The notes under the pieces: model-generated
Told to the model about the DNA's origin: nothing
The model's input: the letters and a program-made list of their open reading frames with translations, nothing else
Databases searched by the model: none
Part shown: in pieces, positions 12,485 to 24,203 of the stretch
How the letters are laid out: every line of letters begins with the position of its first letter
Numbering within the stretch: the first letter of the stretch is position 1
Assembly (NCBI RefSeq): GCF_019049325.1
Contig: NZ_JAGMUO010000097.1
Span: forward strand, 434,001 to 498,000
DNA length: 64,000 nucleotides
DNA from: Streptomyces sp. AC512_CC834
GTDB taxonomy: Bacteria > Actinomycetota > Actinomycetes > Streptomycetales > Streptomycetaceae
Direction of reading: 5' to 3'
Position numbers and translations under genes: made by a program

Positions 12485-13261
12485 ATGCCGTCGCGTACCG
12501 CCCCCACCCGCCGCACGAGATGGCTCACCGCGCCGTTCGGTGCCCTCGCCCTCGTCCTCGCCTTCCCCGCCACCGCCTTCGCCGCCCCGCCACCGGGGCT
12601 TCCCGGCAACGCCGACAGCCTGGAGCGGACGTACCAGCCCGCCTACGACTACGACACCGACGGCTGCTATCCCACACCGGCCATCGGCTCCGACGGAGCG
12701 GTCAACGGCGGCCTCAAGCCGACCGGCGCCCTCAACGGCAACTGCCGGGACGCCGCCGACCTGGACAACACCAACGGCTACTCGCGCGCCAAGTGCGACA
12801 ACGGCTGGTGCGCCTACATGTACGGCCTGTACTTCGAGAAGGACCAGGCGCTGCCCGGCAGCAGCCTCGGCGGCCACCGGCACGACTGGGAGCACGTCGT
12901 GGTGTGGGTGCAGGGCGGCACCGTGCAGTACGTCTCGACCTCCAACCACGGCTCGTTCAGCGTGCACGCGAGGTCGGCGGTCCGCTTCGACGGCACCCAC
13001 CCGAAGATCGTGTACCACAAGGACGGCATCAGCACCCACTGCTTCCGCCTGGCGACCTCGGGCGACGAGCCGCCGGAGAACCACAAGGGCGGCTGGCAGT
13101 ATCCGACCCTGGTGGGATGGAACGGCTATCCGGCCGGTCTGCGCGACACGTTGAGTTCCTACGACTTCGGCAGCGCCAACTTCGGCCTCAAGGACGGCAG
13201 CTTCGCCTCCCACCTGGCGGCCGCCAAGCCCTCCGGCATCCCCTTCGACCCGAACGCCTGA
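12485..13261 (+). CDS. Secreted NPP1/NLP-family necrosis-inducing protein
   Basis: A 258-residue secreted protein of the necrosis- and ethylene-inducing peptide 1-like family. Residues 1-33 are a Sec signal peptide (TRRTRWLTAPFGALALVLAF, cleavage near AFA-APP). The mature part carries the hallmark heptapeptide GHRHDWE at residues 130-136, whose acidic and histidine side chains bind the divalent metal required for plant membrane damage in characterised NLPs. Four cysteines (DGCYP, GNCRD, KCDNGWC) suggest disulfides. A GAGGAGG ribosome site precedes the ATG. It stands alone between the ligase and hemC. Whether it is cytolytic is unknown; many microbial NLPs are not. Confidence 0.88.
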   Translation: MPSRTAPTRRTRWLTAPFGALALVLAFPATAFAAPPPGLPGNADSLERTYQPAYDYDTDGCYPTPAIGSDGAVNGGLKPTGALNGNCRDAADLDNTNGYSRAKCDNGWCAYMYGLYFEKDQALPGSSLGGHRHDWEHVVVWVQGGTVQYVSTSNHGSFSVHARSAVRFDGTHPKIVYHKDGISTHCFRLATSGDEPPENHKGGWQYPTLVGWNGYPAGLRDTLSSYDFGSANFGLKDGSFASHLAAAKPSGIPFDPNA

Positions 13262-13356
13262 CACGGCGGCGGCGGACGCGGCGGCGGGCTCGGCGGGCGG
13301 GGGCCGTCCGGGCGAAGCGCGCGGCCCGGGCGTCCCCTGAGCACTATCGTGTCCGC

Positions 13357-14292
13357 ATGTCCGCCCCCGAACTGATCCGCGTCGTCTCCCGCGACTCCCC
13401 CATGGCCCTGGCTCAGGTCGAGCGCGTCCGGGCCGCGTTGACGGCCCTCCACCCCGGCGTGCGCACCGAGGTCGTGCCGGTGAAGACCACCGGTGACACG
13501 TGGCTCGGCGACCTGTCGCAGGTGGAGGGCAAGGGCGCGTTCACCAAGGAGGTCGACGCCGCGCTGCTGTCGGGCGAGGCCGACCTCGCGGTGCACTGCG
13601 TCAAGGACGTGCCCGCCGACCGGCCGCTGCCCGCCGGTACGGTGTTCGCCGCGTTCCTGGAGCGCGACGACGTCCGGGACGCGCTCGTCCACCCGGACGG
13701 GCTCACCCTGGACGAGTTGCCGGACGGGACCCGGGTCGGCACGTCCTCGGTGCGCCGCGTCGCCCAGCTTGCCGCCACCCACCCGCACCTGCGCTGCGTA
13801 CCGTTCCGCGGCAACGCCAACCGGCGGCTGGCGAAGCTCGCCGCGGGTGAGGCGGACGCGCTGCTGCTCGCGGTATCCGGCCTGGAGCGCATCGGCCGGA
13901 GTGACGTGATCAGCGAGGTCCTGTCCACGGAGGCGATGATGCCGCCGATCGGCGCGGGCATCCTCGCCCTGCAGTGCCGGGAGGACGACGGCGCGCTCAT
14001 CGAAGCGGTCGGCGCCCTCGGCGATCCGCGAACGCACCGGGAGGCGACGGCGGAGCGGATGTTCCTGCACGTCCTCCAGGGGCACTGCAACAGCCCGATC
14101 GCCGGCCACGCCCACGTGGACCGGAGCGGGGAACTCTCGCTGCGGGCCTGCGTCTTCACCCCGGACGGCAAGACGCGGCTGAACGCCCACGAGTGGGCCG
14201 GCCGGCTCGCCCCGGCGACCCTCGGCACGTCGGTCGCGGTGGCACTGCTGCGGCAGGGCGCCCGGGAGGTCATCGACGGCATCGCGCACTGA
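13357..14292 (+). CDS. hemC: Hydroxymethylbilane synthase (porphobilinogen deaminase)
   Basis: Polymerises four porphobilinogens to hydroxymethylbilane in tetrapyrrole synthesis. The 311-residue product has the family blocks SRDSPMALAQ, VVPVKTTGD, GKGAFTKEVDAALL, DLAVHCVKDVP, RVGTSSVRRVAQL, LRCVPFRGNANRRLAKL and LQGHCNSPIAG, in which Cys244 is the expected dipyrromethane-cofactor attachment site. It stands alone instead of beside hemA, hemB and hemD, so it is probably a second copy; Streptomyces genomes commonly encode two. A hairpin follows its stop. Confidence 0.88.
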   Translation: MSAPELIRVVSRDSPMALAQVERVRAALTALHPGVRTEVVPVKTTGDTWLGDLSQVEGKGAFTKEVDAALLSGEADLAVHCVKDVPADRPLPAGTVFAAFLERDDVRDALVHPDGLTLDELPDGTRVGTSSVRRVAQLAATHPHLRCVPFRGNANRRLAKLAAGEADALLLAVSGLERIGRSDVISEVLSTEAMMPPIGAGILALQCREDDGALIEAVGALGDPRTHREATAERMFLHVLQGHCNSPIAGHAHVDRSGELSLRACVFTPDGKTRLNAHEWAGRLAPATLGTSVAVALLRQGAREVIDGIAH

Positions 14293-14293
14293 C

Positions 14294-14312
14294 GCGCCGC
14301 CGGCCGCGGCGC
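14294..14312. terminator. Hairpin between hemC and the converging gene
   Basis: GCGCCGC (14294-14300), loop CGGCC, GCGGCGC (14306-14312). It lies between the convergent stops of hemC and the gene at 14320 and can serve either. Confidence 0.55.
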
Positions 14313-14319
14313 CCGGGGA

Positions 14320-14844
14320 TCAGGCGGAGCCGTCCTCCGACTGTCCCCTCAGGAAGGCGCTGACCTGGTGGGCGAGGCCCTCGTCGCGCACCGTGCCGCA
14401 GGGGGCTCCGGTGGCCCCGTCGGGCAGTCCGAGGCCGCCGCTCCACAGCCGGCGGTCGGCCCACTCCTCGTCCACCCGGAGCTGTACCTGGACGTCCACC
14501 TGGCACAGGCCCGCCTCCGGTCCTGCCGCGTAGAGCACGGCGGTGGCCCGGCGCAGCGGGTAGACGTCGAAGCCCTCGATGAACTGGGAGTTGCGCCAGT
14601 CGAGGAAGGCGCTCTCCCCGTCGGGGCCGGTCCGCACGTCGATCTGGCCGTCCTCCAGGTGGATGCCGAGGTGCCGCCCGCCCCGGTTCTCGACGGTCAC
14701 CCGGACGCGGAAGTACGTCAGCGACTCGGCCGCGTCGTCGCGCCCACGCGGCGGCTCGGCGGGCTCGAGACCGTGCACACGGACCCGCAGGCCGGCGTGC
14801 TCGTCGTACTCCTGCCAGTCCCCGACCACGTTCGGCTCGTACAC
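14320..14844 (-). CDS. Hypothetical protein
   Basis: A 174-residue soluble protein that I do not recognise. It has no signal peptide or membrane segment. The middle shows alternating strands (YFRVRVTVENRGGRHLGIHLEDGQIDVRTG), like the beta-sandwich seen in DUF4352-type domains, and the protein is rich in acidic residues. The GTG start at 14844 has a GAGAGG ribosome site. A TTGACA promoter candidate lies just upstream. It is convergent with hemC and divergent from the sigma-factor gene. Confidence 0.65.
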   Translation of the reverse strand: MYEPNVVGDWQEYDEHAGLRVRVHGLEPAEPPRGRDDAAESLTYFRVRVTVENRGGRHLGIHLEDGQIDVRTGPDGESAFLDWRNSQFIEGFDVYPLRRATAVLYAAGPEAGLCQVDVQVQLRVDEEWADRRLWSGGLGLPDGATGAPCGTVRDEGLAHQVSAFLRGQSEDGSA

Positions 14845-14872
14845 GGTGCCCCTCTCGACCTCTCGACGCTGC

Positions 14873-14902
14873 TTCCTATCCGTACGCTCAGCGCACTGTC
14901 AA
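14873..14902 (-). promoter_or_regulatory. Vegetative-type promoter candidate
   Basis: On the minus strand a perfect -35 TTGACA (14902-14897) is followed after 18 bases by TAGGAA (14878-14873). Transcription would begin about 20 bases before the GTG at 14844. Confidence 0.45.
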
Positions 14903-15102
14903 ATGAGCGGAATGCGCTGTGGCCAGGGGCTTCGCCCCTTTTGATCGGCGATCAAGCGTTGCGCAGGAACTATCGGCCGGCGCCCGGTCGCGGCGATCAC
15001 CGCAGCGTGCCGCACATCACGTCCGCCGGCGGGGCGGCGCCGATCACCGGTCCCCGGCCGTTCGAGTGGCCGTTCGGGGCATTCGCGCTCAGTATCCATA
15101 TA

Positions 15103-15129
15103 TACGAGGACTTGATTTACGAGGACTTG
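15103..15129 (+). repeat. Direct repeat upstream of the sigma-factor gene
   Basis: TACGAGGACTTG occurs identically at 15103-15114 and 15118-15129 (15-base period), 30 bases before the sigma-factor ATG. It could be a binding site for an activator or a small duplication in the leader. Confidence 0.6.
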
Positions 15130-15159
15130 CCAGCACCCCTGCTGAGGGAGGTGCGTGTG

Positions 15160-15951
15160 ATGCGTGTCGCCGGCAGAACCAAGCCCCACCCGCACGACGA
15201 CGCCCCCGACACGGCCGCGGCGTTCGACCGGCTCGCCGGGCTGCCCGAGGGACCGGAGCGCAAGGCGCTGCGGGACGAACTGATCCGGGTCTGGCTGCCC
15301 ATGGCGGAGCGGATCGCCGTCCGCTTCCGGGGCCGCGGCGAGAACCTGGAGGATCTCTATCAGGTCGCGGCCCTCGGCCTGGTCAAGGCCGTCGACCACT
15401 ACGACCCGCAGCGCGGCCACGCCTTCGAGGCCTACGCCGTACCGACCGTGACCGGCGAGATCAAACGGCACTTCCGCGACCACATGTGGACGCTGCACGT
15501 ACCGCGCCGGATCCAGGACCTGCGCAACCGGGTCCGCAAGTCCACGAAGGAGCTGGCGCAGACCACGCCGGGGCGCGCGCCGACGGTCGAGGAAATCGCC
15601 GAGCACGCGCAGCTCACCACGGTCGAGGTGCGTACCGGCATGGAGGCCCTGGAGTGCTTCTCCGCCCTGTCTCTGGAGGCGGAGATGCCCGGCACCGACG
15701 GGTACGCCCTCGGGGACGCGCTCGGCGGCCCCGATCCCGCCTTCGACGCGGTCGTGGACCGGGTGGCCGTGCGGCCCTGTCTGGAGGCGCTGCCCGAGCG
15801 CGAGCGCACCATCCTCTACCTGCGCTTCTTCGGAGGGATGACGCAGAGCCGCATCGCGCAGCAGCTCGGCATCTCCCAGATGCACGTCTCCCGGCTGCTC
15901 ACCGGCTGCTTCGACCGGATACGCGAGGAGATCCTCACAGAGGCCCGCTGA
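15160..15951 (+). CDS. RNA polymerase sigma factor, SigB/SigF family
   Basis: Directs RNA polymerase to stress or developmental promoters. The 263-residue protein has region 2 (LWLPMAERIAVRFRGRGENLEDLYQVAALGLVKAVDHYDP, split here as MAERIAVRFRGRG and LEDLYQVAALGLVKA), region 3 (TVEEIAEHAQLT) and region 4 with a helix-turn-helix (MTQSRIAQQLGISQMHVSRLL). There is no region 1.1, as expected for the sporulation/stress class regulated by partner switching. The ATG at 15160 has GAGGGAG nine bases upstream. Its 3' end overlaps the opposing ANTAR gene by 17 bases. It is paralogous to the factor at 50679-51566. No dedicated anti-sigma gene is adjacent. Confidence 0.9.
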   Translation: MRVAGRTKPHPHDDAPDTAAAFDRLAGLPEGPERKALRDELIRVWLPMAERIAVRFRGRGENLEDLYQVAALGLVKAVDHYDPQRGHAFEAYAVPTVTGEIKRHFRDHMWTLHVPRRIQDLRNRVRKSTKELAQTTPGRAPTVEEIAEHAQLTTVEVRTGMEALECFSALSLEAEMPGTDGYALGDALGGPDPAFDAVVDRVAVRPCLEALPERERTILYLRFFGGMTQSRIAQQLGISQMHVSRLLTGCFDRIREEILTEAR

Positions 15952-16267
15952 GTCGGGCACAGCGCCCCAGGCGGTCCTCCAGAGCGGCGAGGATCTGCGG
16001 CGGCATCACTCCGGCGCGCCCCCAGATGAGTACCGCTTCGGCCACATTGCGGAGTTTGATGTTCGTATGCTGGGACACTTCCTTCAGTACGACCCACCCC
16101 TCGTCCGGCGTCACCCCGCCGAGGACGACGACCACGCCGATGGCCTGGTCGACGACGGCGTGCGAGACGACCGCCTCCTTGAGCTGCCGGACCTGCTCCT
16201 GCAACCGGAAGATCTGGTCCGCGTCCGAGTCCGCGACGGAGTCCGCGTCCGAGTCGGTGGGGGGCAT
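15935..16267 (-). CDS. Small ANTAR-domain protein
   Basis: A 110-residue protein. An acidic Asp/Ser repeat tail (DSDADSVADSDAD) leads into a short coiled coil (IFRLQEQVRQLKEAVVSHAVVDQ) and an ANTAR-type three-helix domain (QAIGVVVVLGGVTPDEGWVVLKEVSQHTNIKLRNVAEAVL). ANTAR domains bind paired-hexaloop RNA in antiterminators; here no receiver or sensory domain is attached. The ATG at 16267 is chosen over the GTG at 16273 because the GTG lies inside the GGAGGTG ribosome site. It overlaps the sigma-factor gene tail to tail, so mutual antisense effects are possible. Confidence 0.8.
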   Translation of the reverse strand: MPPTDSDADSVADSDADQIFRLQEQVRQLKEAVVSHAVVDQAIGVVVVLGGVTPDEGWVVLKEVSQHTNIKLRNVAEAVLIWGRAGVMPPQILAALEDRLGRCARLSGPL

Positions 16268-16285
16268 GGTCACCTCCGCGTCCCC

Positions 16286-16309
16286 GTTTCGGCGGCACCG
16301 CCGGGGTAC
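16286..16309 (+). promoter_or_regulatory. Sigma-B-type promoter (GTTT-N14-GGGTAC)
   Basis: GTTT at 16286-16289 and GGGTAC at 16304-16309 are separated by 14 bases, an exact match to the Streptomyces sigma-B consensus GNNT-N14-16-GGGTAC/T. It points at the VOC gene with a leader of about 75 bases. Confidence 0.65.
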
Positions 16310-16392
16310 TCGGCAGGCGCCCGCCGCACTCCCGGCCGGACACTGGTGTCGAGCCGGTGACTGCCGGTGGACGAGACCAGGACACGACTGCC

Positions 16393-17196
16393 ATGAATCA
16401 CGACATGACCTTCCCCGCCCGCGGGGAGAGCCTCCTGTCCACGCACTCCGTGTACGGGGCCCCGTGCTGGGTGAGTCTCACCAGCCGTGACGTGAAGGCC
16501 ACCGAGGAGTTCTACTCCGCCGTGCTGGGCTGGCAGTGGCGGCCCGCCAAGCTGGGCGAGCCCTTCCGGATCGCCCTGGTCGACGGGGTGCCCGTGGCCG
16601 GGATCGCCGCCGTCGCCTCGATGTGGCAGATGGCGGTGGCGTGGACGCCGTACTTCGCGGTGCGCAGTGCGGACGAGGCCGTGTCGCGGGCTCAGGAGCG
16701 CGGCGGCACCGCCGCGGTCGGGCCGATCTCCCTGCCGCCCGGGCGGGCGGCGCTGCTCGCCGACCGGGACGGCGCGACGTTCGGGATCTGGGAGGGCGAG
16801 CTGTTCACGGACTGGGACGCCTGGCGCACCTCGCGTCCCGCCTTCATCCGGCTGCACACGCGTGACGCGTTCGACGCCGCCATCTTCTACGGCGAGATCT
16901 TCGACTGGGCGTCTGGCCGGGGCTGCTGCGAGGTCCGGTACGAGGGCGACGAGGTGGTCCTGCGCAATCAGGGCGACGTGGTGGCACGCATCGAGTCGGG
17001 CGCCCTGGGCGCGGCTCCCGACCCGGCCGTCCGGCCGCACTGGCAGATCCACTTCGCCGTCGAGGACGTCGCGGCCCGCGCCCGCACCGCGGAGCGGCAC
17101 GGCGGCAGCGTGCTCTCCCTGAGCGGCGACGAGGCGGTGCTCCGGGACGCCGACGGCGCGCAGTTCACGGTGACCGCGCGCCGTCTCGGCGGCTGA
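16393..17196 (+). CDS. Glyoxalase/VOC-superfamily protein, two tandem domains
   Basis: A 267-residue protein with two vicinal-oxygen-chelate modules: residues about 20-135 (CWVSLTSRDVKATEEFYSAVLGWQW ... GIWEG; the motif DVKATEEFYSAVLGW is diagnostic) and about 150-265 (FIRLHTRDAFDAAIFYGEIFDW ... QFTVTARR). This tandem form is common in actinomycetes, next to putative dioxygenases and hydroxylases, but the substrate is unknown. The conserved metal-ligand residues are not obvious, so it may be a binding protein. The ATG at 16393 is chosen; ATG 16405 is possible. A sigma-B-type promoter lies upstream, suggesting stress induction. Confidence 0.8.
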   Translation: MNHDMTFPARGESLLSTHSVYGAPCWVSLTSRDVKATEEFYSAVLGWQWRPAKLGEPFRIALVDGVPVAGIAAVASMWQMAVAWTPYFAVRSADEAVSRAQERGGTAAVGPISLPPGRAALLADRDGATFGIWEGELFTDWDAWRTSRPAFIRLHTRDAFDAAIFYGEIFDWASGRGCCEVRYEGDEVVLRNQGDVVARIESGALGAAPDPAVRPHWQIHFAVEDVAARARTAERHGGSVLSLSGDEAVLRDADGAQFTVTARRLGG

Positions 17197-17206
17197 CCTC
17201 ACCGGC

Positions 17207-19350
<2,144 letters not shown>

Positions 19351-19354
<4 letters not shown>

Positions 19355-19866
19355 CGGGCCTCCTCCAGAACGCCGCGGCCGGTACGGGCCGGATCGGCCA
19401 GCCGGGCCACCGGCATGATCTCGCGCGGCACTTCCAGCCCCTCCTGGGTGATCGGCTCGGGTGGCATCGCCACCAGCGGGACGCGTTCGCCGGCCCGGGC
19501 GCGCCGGGAGAACCAGATGACCTTCGCCCCGGTGTCGGTGGCGCAGCACCCCCAGCCGTCGCTGTTCGCCGCGAGGTGCTGCAGACAGGTGCGCAGGTCC
19601 TGGTCGGGACGGAGCGCCTGGTCGTTGCCCCCAACGGCCGTGATGAGGTGCTGGTGGTTCCACCACATCTCGATCGACGTGTTCTTGTCGTTCGCGTGCT
19701 CGTCGATCGCCAGAAGCAGCATCTCGGCGCCCGAGCAGACGGGTTCGACAAGGTTGTCCAGGTTCCAGAACCGGAGGTGAGCGGCCAGGATGCGCCTGAC
19801 CTGTCCGACCAGTTCCGGGCTCACTTCCACGTCGAGGTGGTAGTAGCAGGGCACTGCGGTCTTCAT
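19351..19866 (-). CDS. Putative RsbW-like (HATPase-fold) regulatory protein
   Basis: A 171-residue soluble protein. Its first 120 residues look like a shortened serine-kinase/anti-sigma HATPase domain: VEVSPELVGQVRRILAAHLRFWNL, then an N-box-like LLLAIDEHANDKNTS and a late strand with KVIWFSRRAR. The usual glycine-rich ATP lid is not evident, so kinase activity is doubtful. It directly precedes glgX with a four-base overlap, which suggests a role in controlling debranching or the glg locus through partner switching. The function is inferred from fold resemblance and context only. Confidence 0.6.
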
Positions 19867-20106
19867 CGTCGTGGCTCCTCACCGCGAAGGCTCTCGCTCC
19901 TCCTCGTCCCTTGGGGGACGGGCTCCCCGATCACGAAGCGTGAGCGCTGATCGCTTCTGAGTCACTCCAGAGTGGGAGCGGTAGTCCATTCGTGCAACAC
20001 GAGCAAAGCAGTTGAAGATCCAACAAGACGGGGCGTCACCGTCCGTGCACCATGTGTGAAGAACTCGAGCGTCCGTACCACCGGACCGTCCGGAAGGTGA
20101 CCGGCC

Positions 20107-20406
20107 ATGCTGCTACCCGCGAAGAGCGAAGTCGCCCGGCAGCTCCGCCATTACCGCGCCTGGGAACGCTCGATGCTGGCGTCCCCCACCGACGTCACGG
20201 TCCGGACCACCTTCGAGGACTCCGGTTACACCCTCTGCGTGCTGATGGGGAAGCGGTGCGCACGCGAGGCCGCGGACGCCGCCGAAAGGTATCTGCGGAC
20301 GAGCCTGGTCACCTCTGCGCATGAGCAGACCCTCGTCACCCATGCGCAGGAGCAGGCGGAGCGGCTCGCCCCGTCGGGGCACAAGACCCCCTCGGGCGCG
20401 GCCTGA
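20107..20406 (+). CDS. DUF5133-type small protein
   Basis: A 99-residue protein with the pattern MLLPAKSEVARQLRHYRAWE followed by DSGYTLCVLMGKRCAREAADAAERYL. It shares the layout of the small actinomycete DUF5133 proteins: MLxP start, a helix, then YTLCVxxGxR and a last helix. The gene at 50395-50628 is a second member in this window. The function is unknown. It sits 53 bases before glgE and may be the first gene of the glgE operon, or share its promoter region with the divergent glgX pair. Confidence 0.6.
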   Translation: MLLPAKSEVARQLRHYRAWERSMLASPTDVTVRTTFEDSGYTLCVLMGKRCAREAADAAERYLRTSLVTSAHEQTLVTHAQEQAERLAPSGHKTPSGAA

Positions 20407-20459
20407 CCCAATCGGCCGGGCCGGCGCCCGGCCCCGAGCACGGCGGAGGTGAGATGCGG

Positions 20460-22456
20460 ATGAGTACGACCGTGGGCATCGGACGTATCCCGGTCCGGGA
20501 CGTCCACCCGGTGGTGGAGTACGGCAGGCGCCCTGCGAAGGCGGTGGCGGGCGAGTCGTTCGAGGTCTCCGCCACCGTGTTCCGGGAGGGACACGACGCG
20601 GTGGCCGCCAACGTCGTGCTGAAGGACCCGGAGGGCCGGCCGGGCCCCTGGACGCCGATGCGCGAACTGGCCCCGGGCAGCGACCGGTGGGGCGCCGAAG
20701 TCACCCCGGGCGCGCCGGGCAACTGGACCTACCGGGTGGAGGCGTGGAGCGACCCCGTCGCCACCTGGCGGCGTCACGCGCGGATCAAGATCCCGGCCGG
20801 CATCGACGCCGGCCTCGTTCTCGAGGAGGGGGCGGAGCTGTACCGGCGGGCCGCCACGGGGGTGCCGAAGGGCTCCGGGCGAGCGGCGCTGCTGTCCGCC
20901 GCGGCGGCCCTGCTCGACGACACGCTGCCGGTGGCCACCCGTCTTGCGGCGGCGTTGACGCCCCGGGTGGACGCGGTGCTGGCCGGGCATCCGCTGCGGG
21001 AGCTGGTCACCAGCTCCGACCCGCTGCCCCTGCTCGTGGAACGCGAACGCGCCCTGTACGGCGCCTGGTACGAGTTCTTCCCCCGCTCCGAGGGCACCCC
21101 CGAACAACCCCACGGCACCTTCCGCACCGCCGCCCGACGCCTCCCCGCGATCGCCGCCATGGGCTTCGACGTCGTCTACCTCCCCCCGATCCACCCCATC
21201 GGCACCACCCACCGCAAAGGCCGCAACAACACCCTCTCCGCCACCCCCGACGACGTCGGCGTCCCCTGGGCCATCGGCTCCCCCGAAGGCGGCCACGACA
21301 CCGTCCACCCCGCCCTCGGCACCCTCGACGACTTCGACCACTTCGTGAGCGAAGCAGCCCGCCACGACCTCGAAGTCGCCCTCGACTTCGCCCTCCAGTG
21401 CTCCCCCGACCACCCCTGGGTCCACAAACACCCCGAGTGGTTCCACCACCGCCCCGACGGCACCATCGCCCACGCCGAGAACCCGCCCAAGAAATACCAG
21501 GACATCCACCCCCTCGCCTTCGACACCGACCCCGACGGCCTCACCACCGAAACCGTGCGCGTACTCAGGTTCTGGATGGACCACGGCGTACGGATCTTCC
21601 GCGTCGACAACCCCCACACCAAACCCGTCCCCTTCTGGGAACGCGTCATCGGCGAGATCAACACCACCGACCCCGACATCATCTTCCTGGCCGAGGCCTT
21701 CACCCGCCCCGCGATGATGCACACCCTCGCCCAGATCGGCTTCCAGCAGTCCTACACCTACTTCACCTGGCGCAACACCAAACAGGAACTCACCGACTAC
21801 CTCACCGAACTCACCGGGGACGCCGCCTCCTACATGCGGCCCAACCTCTTCACCAACACCCCCGACATCCTGCACGCCCACCTCCAGCACGGCGGCCGCC
21901 CCGCCTTCGAGACCCGCGCCGTCCTGGCCGCCACCCTCTCCCCCACCTGGGGCATCTACAGCGGCTACGAACTCTGCGAACACACCCCCCTGCGCCCGGG
22001 CAGCGAGGAATACCTCGACTCCGAGAAATACCAGCTCAAACCCCGCGACTGGACCACCGCCACCCACCGGGGCACCACCATCGCCCCCCTCATCACCCGC
22101 CTCAACACCATCCGGCGCGCCCACCCCGCGCTGCACCGGCTCAGGAACCTCCGCTTCCACCACACCGACAACGACGCGCTCATCGCGTACAGCAAGCGCG
22201 TCGGCTCCGACGTCGTCCTGGTGGTCGCCAACCTCGATCCGCATCGCACCCAGGAGGCCACGATCTCGCTCGACATGCCGCAGCTCGGCCTGGACTGGCA
22301 CGAGTCCGTGCCGGTCCACGACGAACTCACGGGTCGGACCTACCACTGGGGCCGGACGAACTACGTGCGTCTCGAGCCCGGCCGGGCTCCCGCCCACGTC
22401 TTCCACGTCCTGCGGCCGTCCGCCGCCACGCCGCGAAACGGAGGGGCAGGAGCCTC

Positions 22457-22460
<4 letters not shown>
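20460..22460 (+). CDS. glgE: Maltosyltransferase GlgE (maltose-1-phosphate to alpha-glucan)
   Basis: Transfers maltosyl units from alpha-maltose-1-phosphate to growing alpha-1,4-glucan (GH13_3). The 666-residue product is close in length and sequence to Streptomyces GlgE. It has the N-terminal domain (GRIPVRDVHPVVEYGRRP), ERERALYGAWYEFFPRSEG, the nucleophile in FRVDNPHTKP (Asp383) and the acid in FLAEAFTRP (Glu412). The ATG at 20460 is preferred over 20454 because GGAGGTGA lies seven bases before it. It overlaps treS by four bases. Codon choice changes sharply: between about 21060 and 22190 Pro, Leu and Thr codons end almost only in C and GAA/AAA appear, while both flanks favour CCG, CTG and GCG. 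Confidence 0.95.
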
Positions 22461-24175
<1,715 letters not shown>

Positions 24176-24203
24176 GCGCGGGCCGAGGAAAGGACGCGTC
24201 ACC

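Noticed and set aside
19355..19882. 176-codon N-terminal extension of glgX
   Set aside because: It overlaps the regulatory gene at 19351-19866 and has no GlgX similarity; the CBM48 domain begins right after the GTG at 19354.
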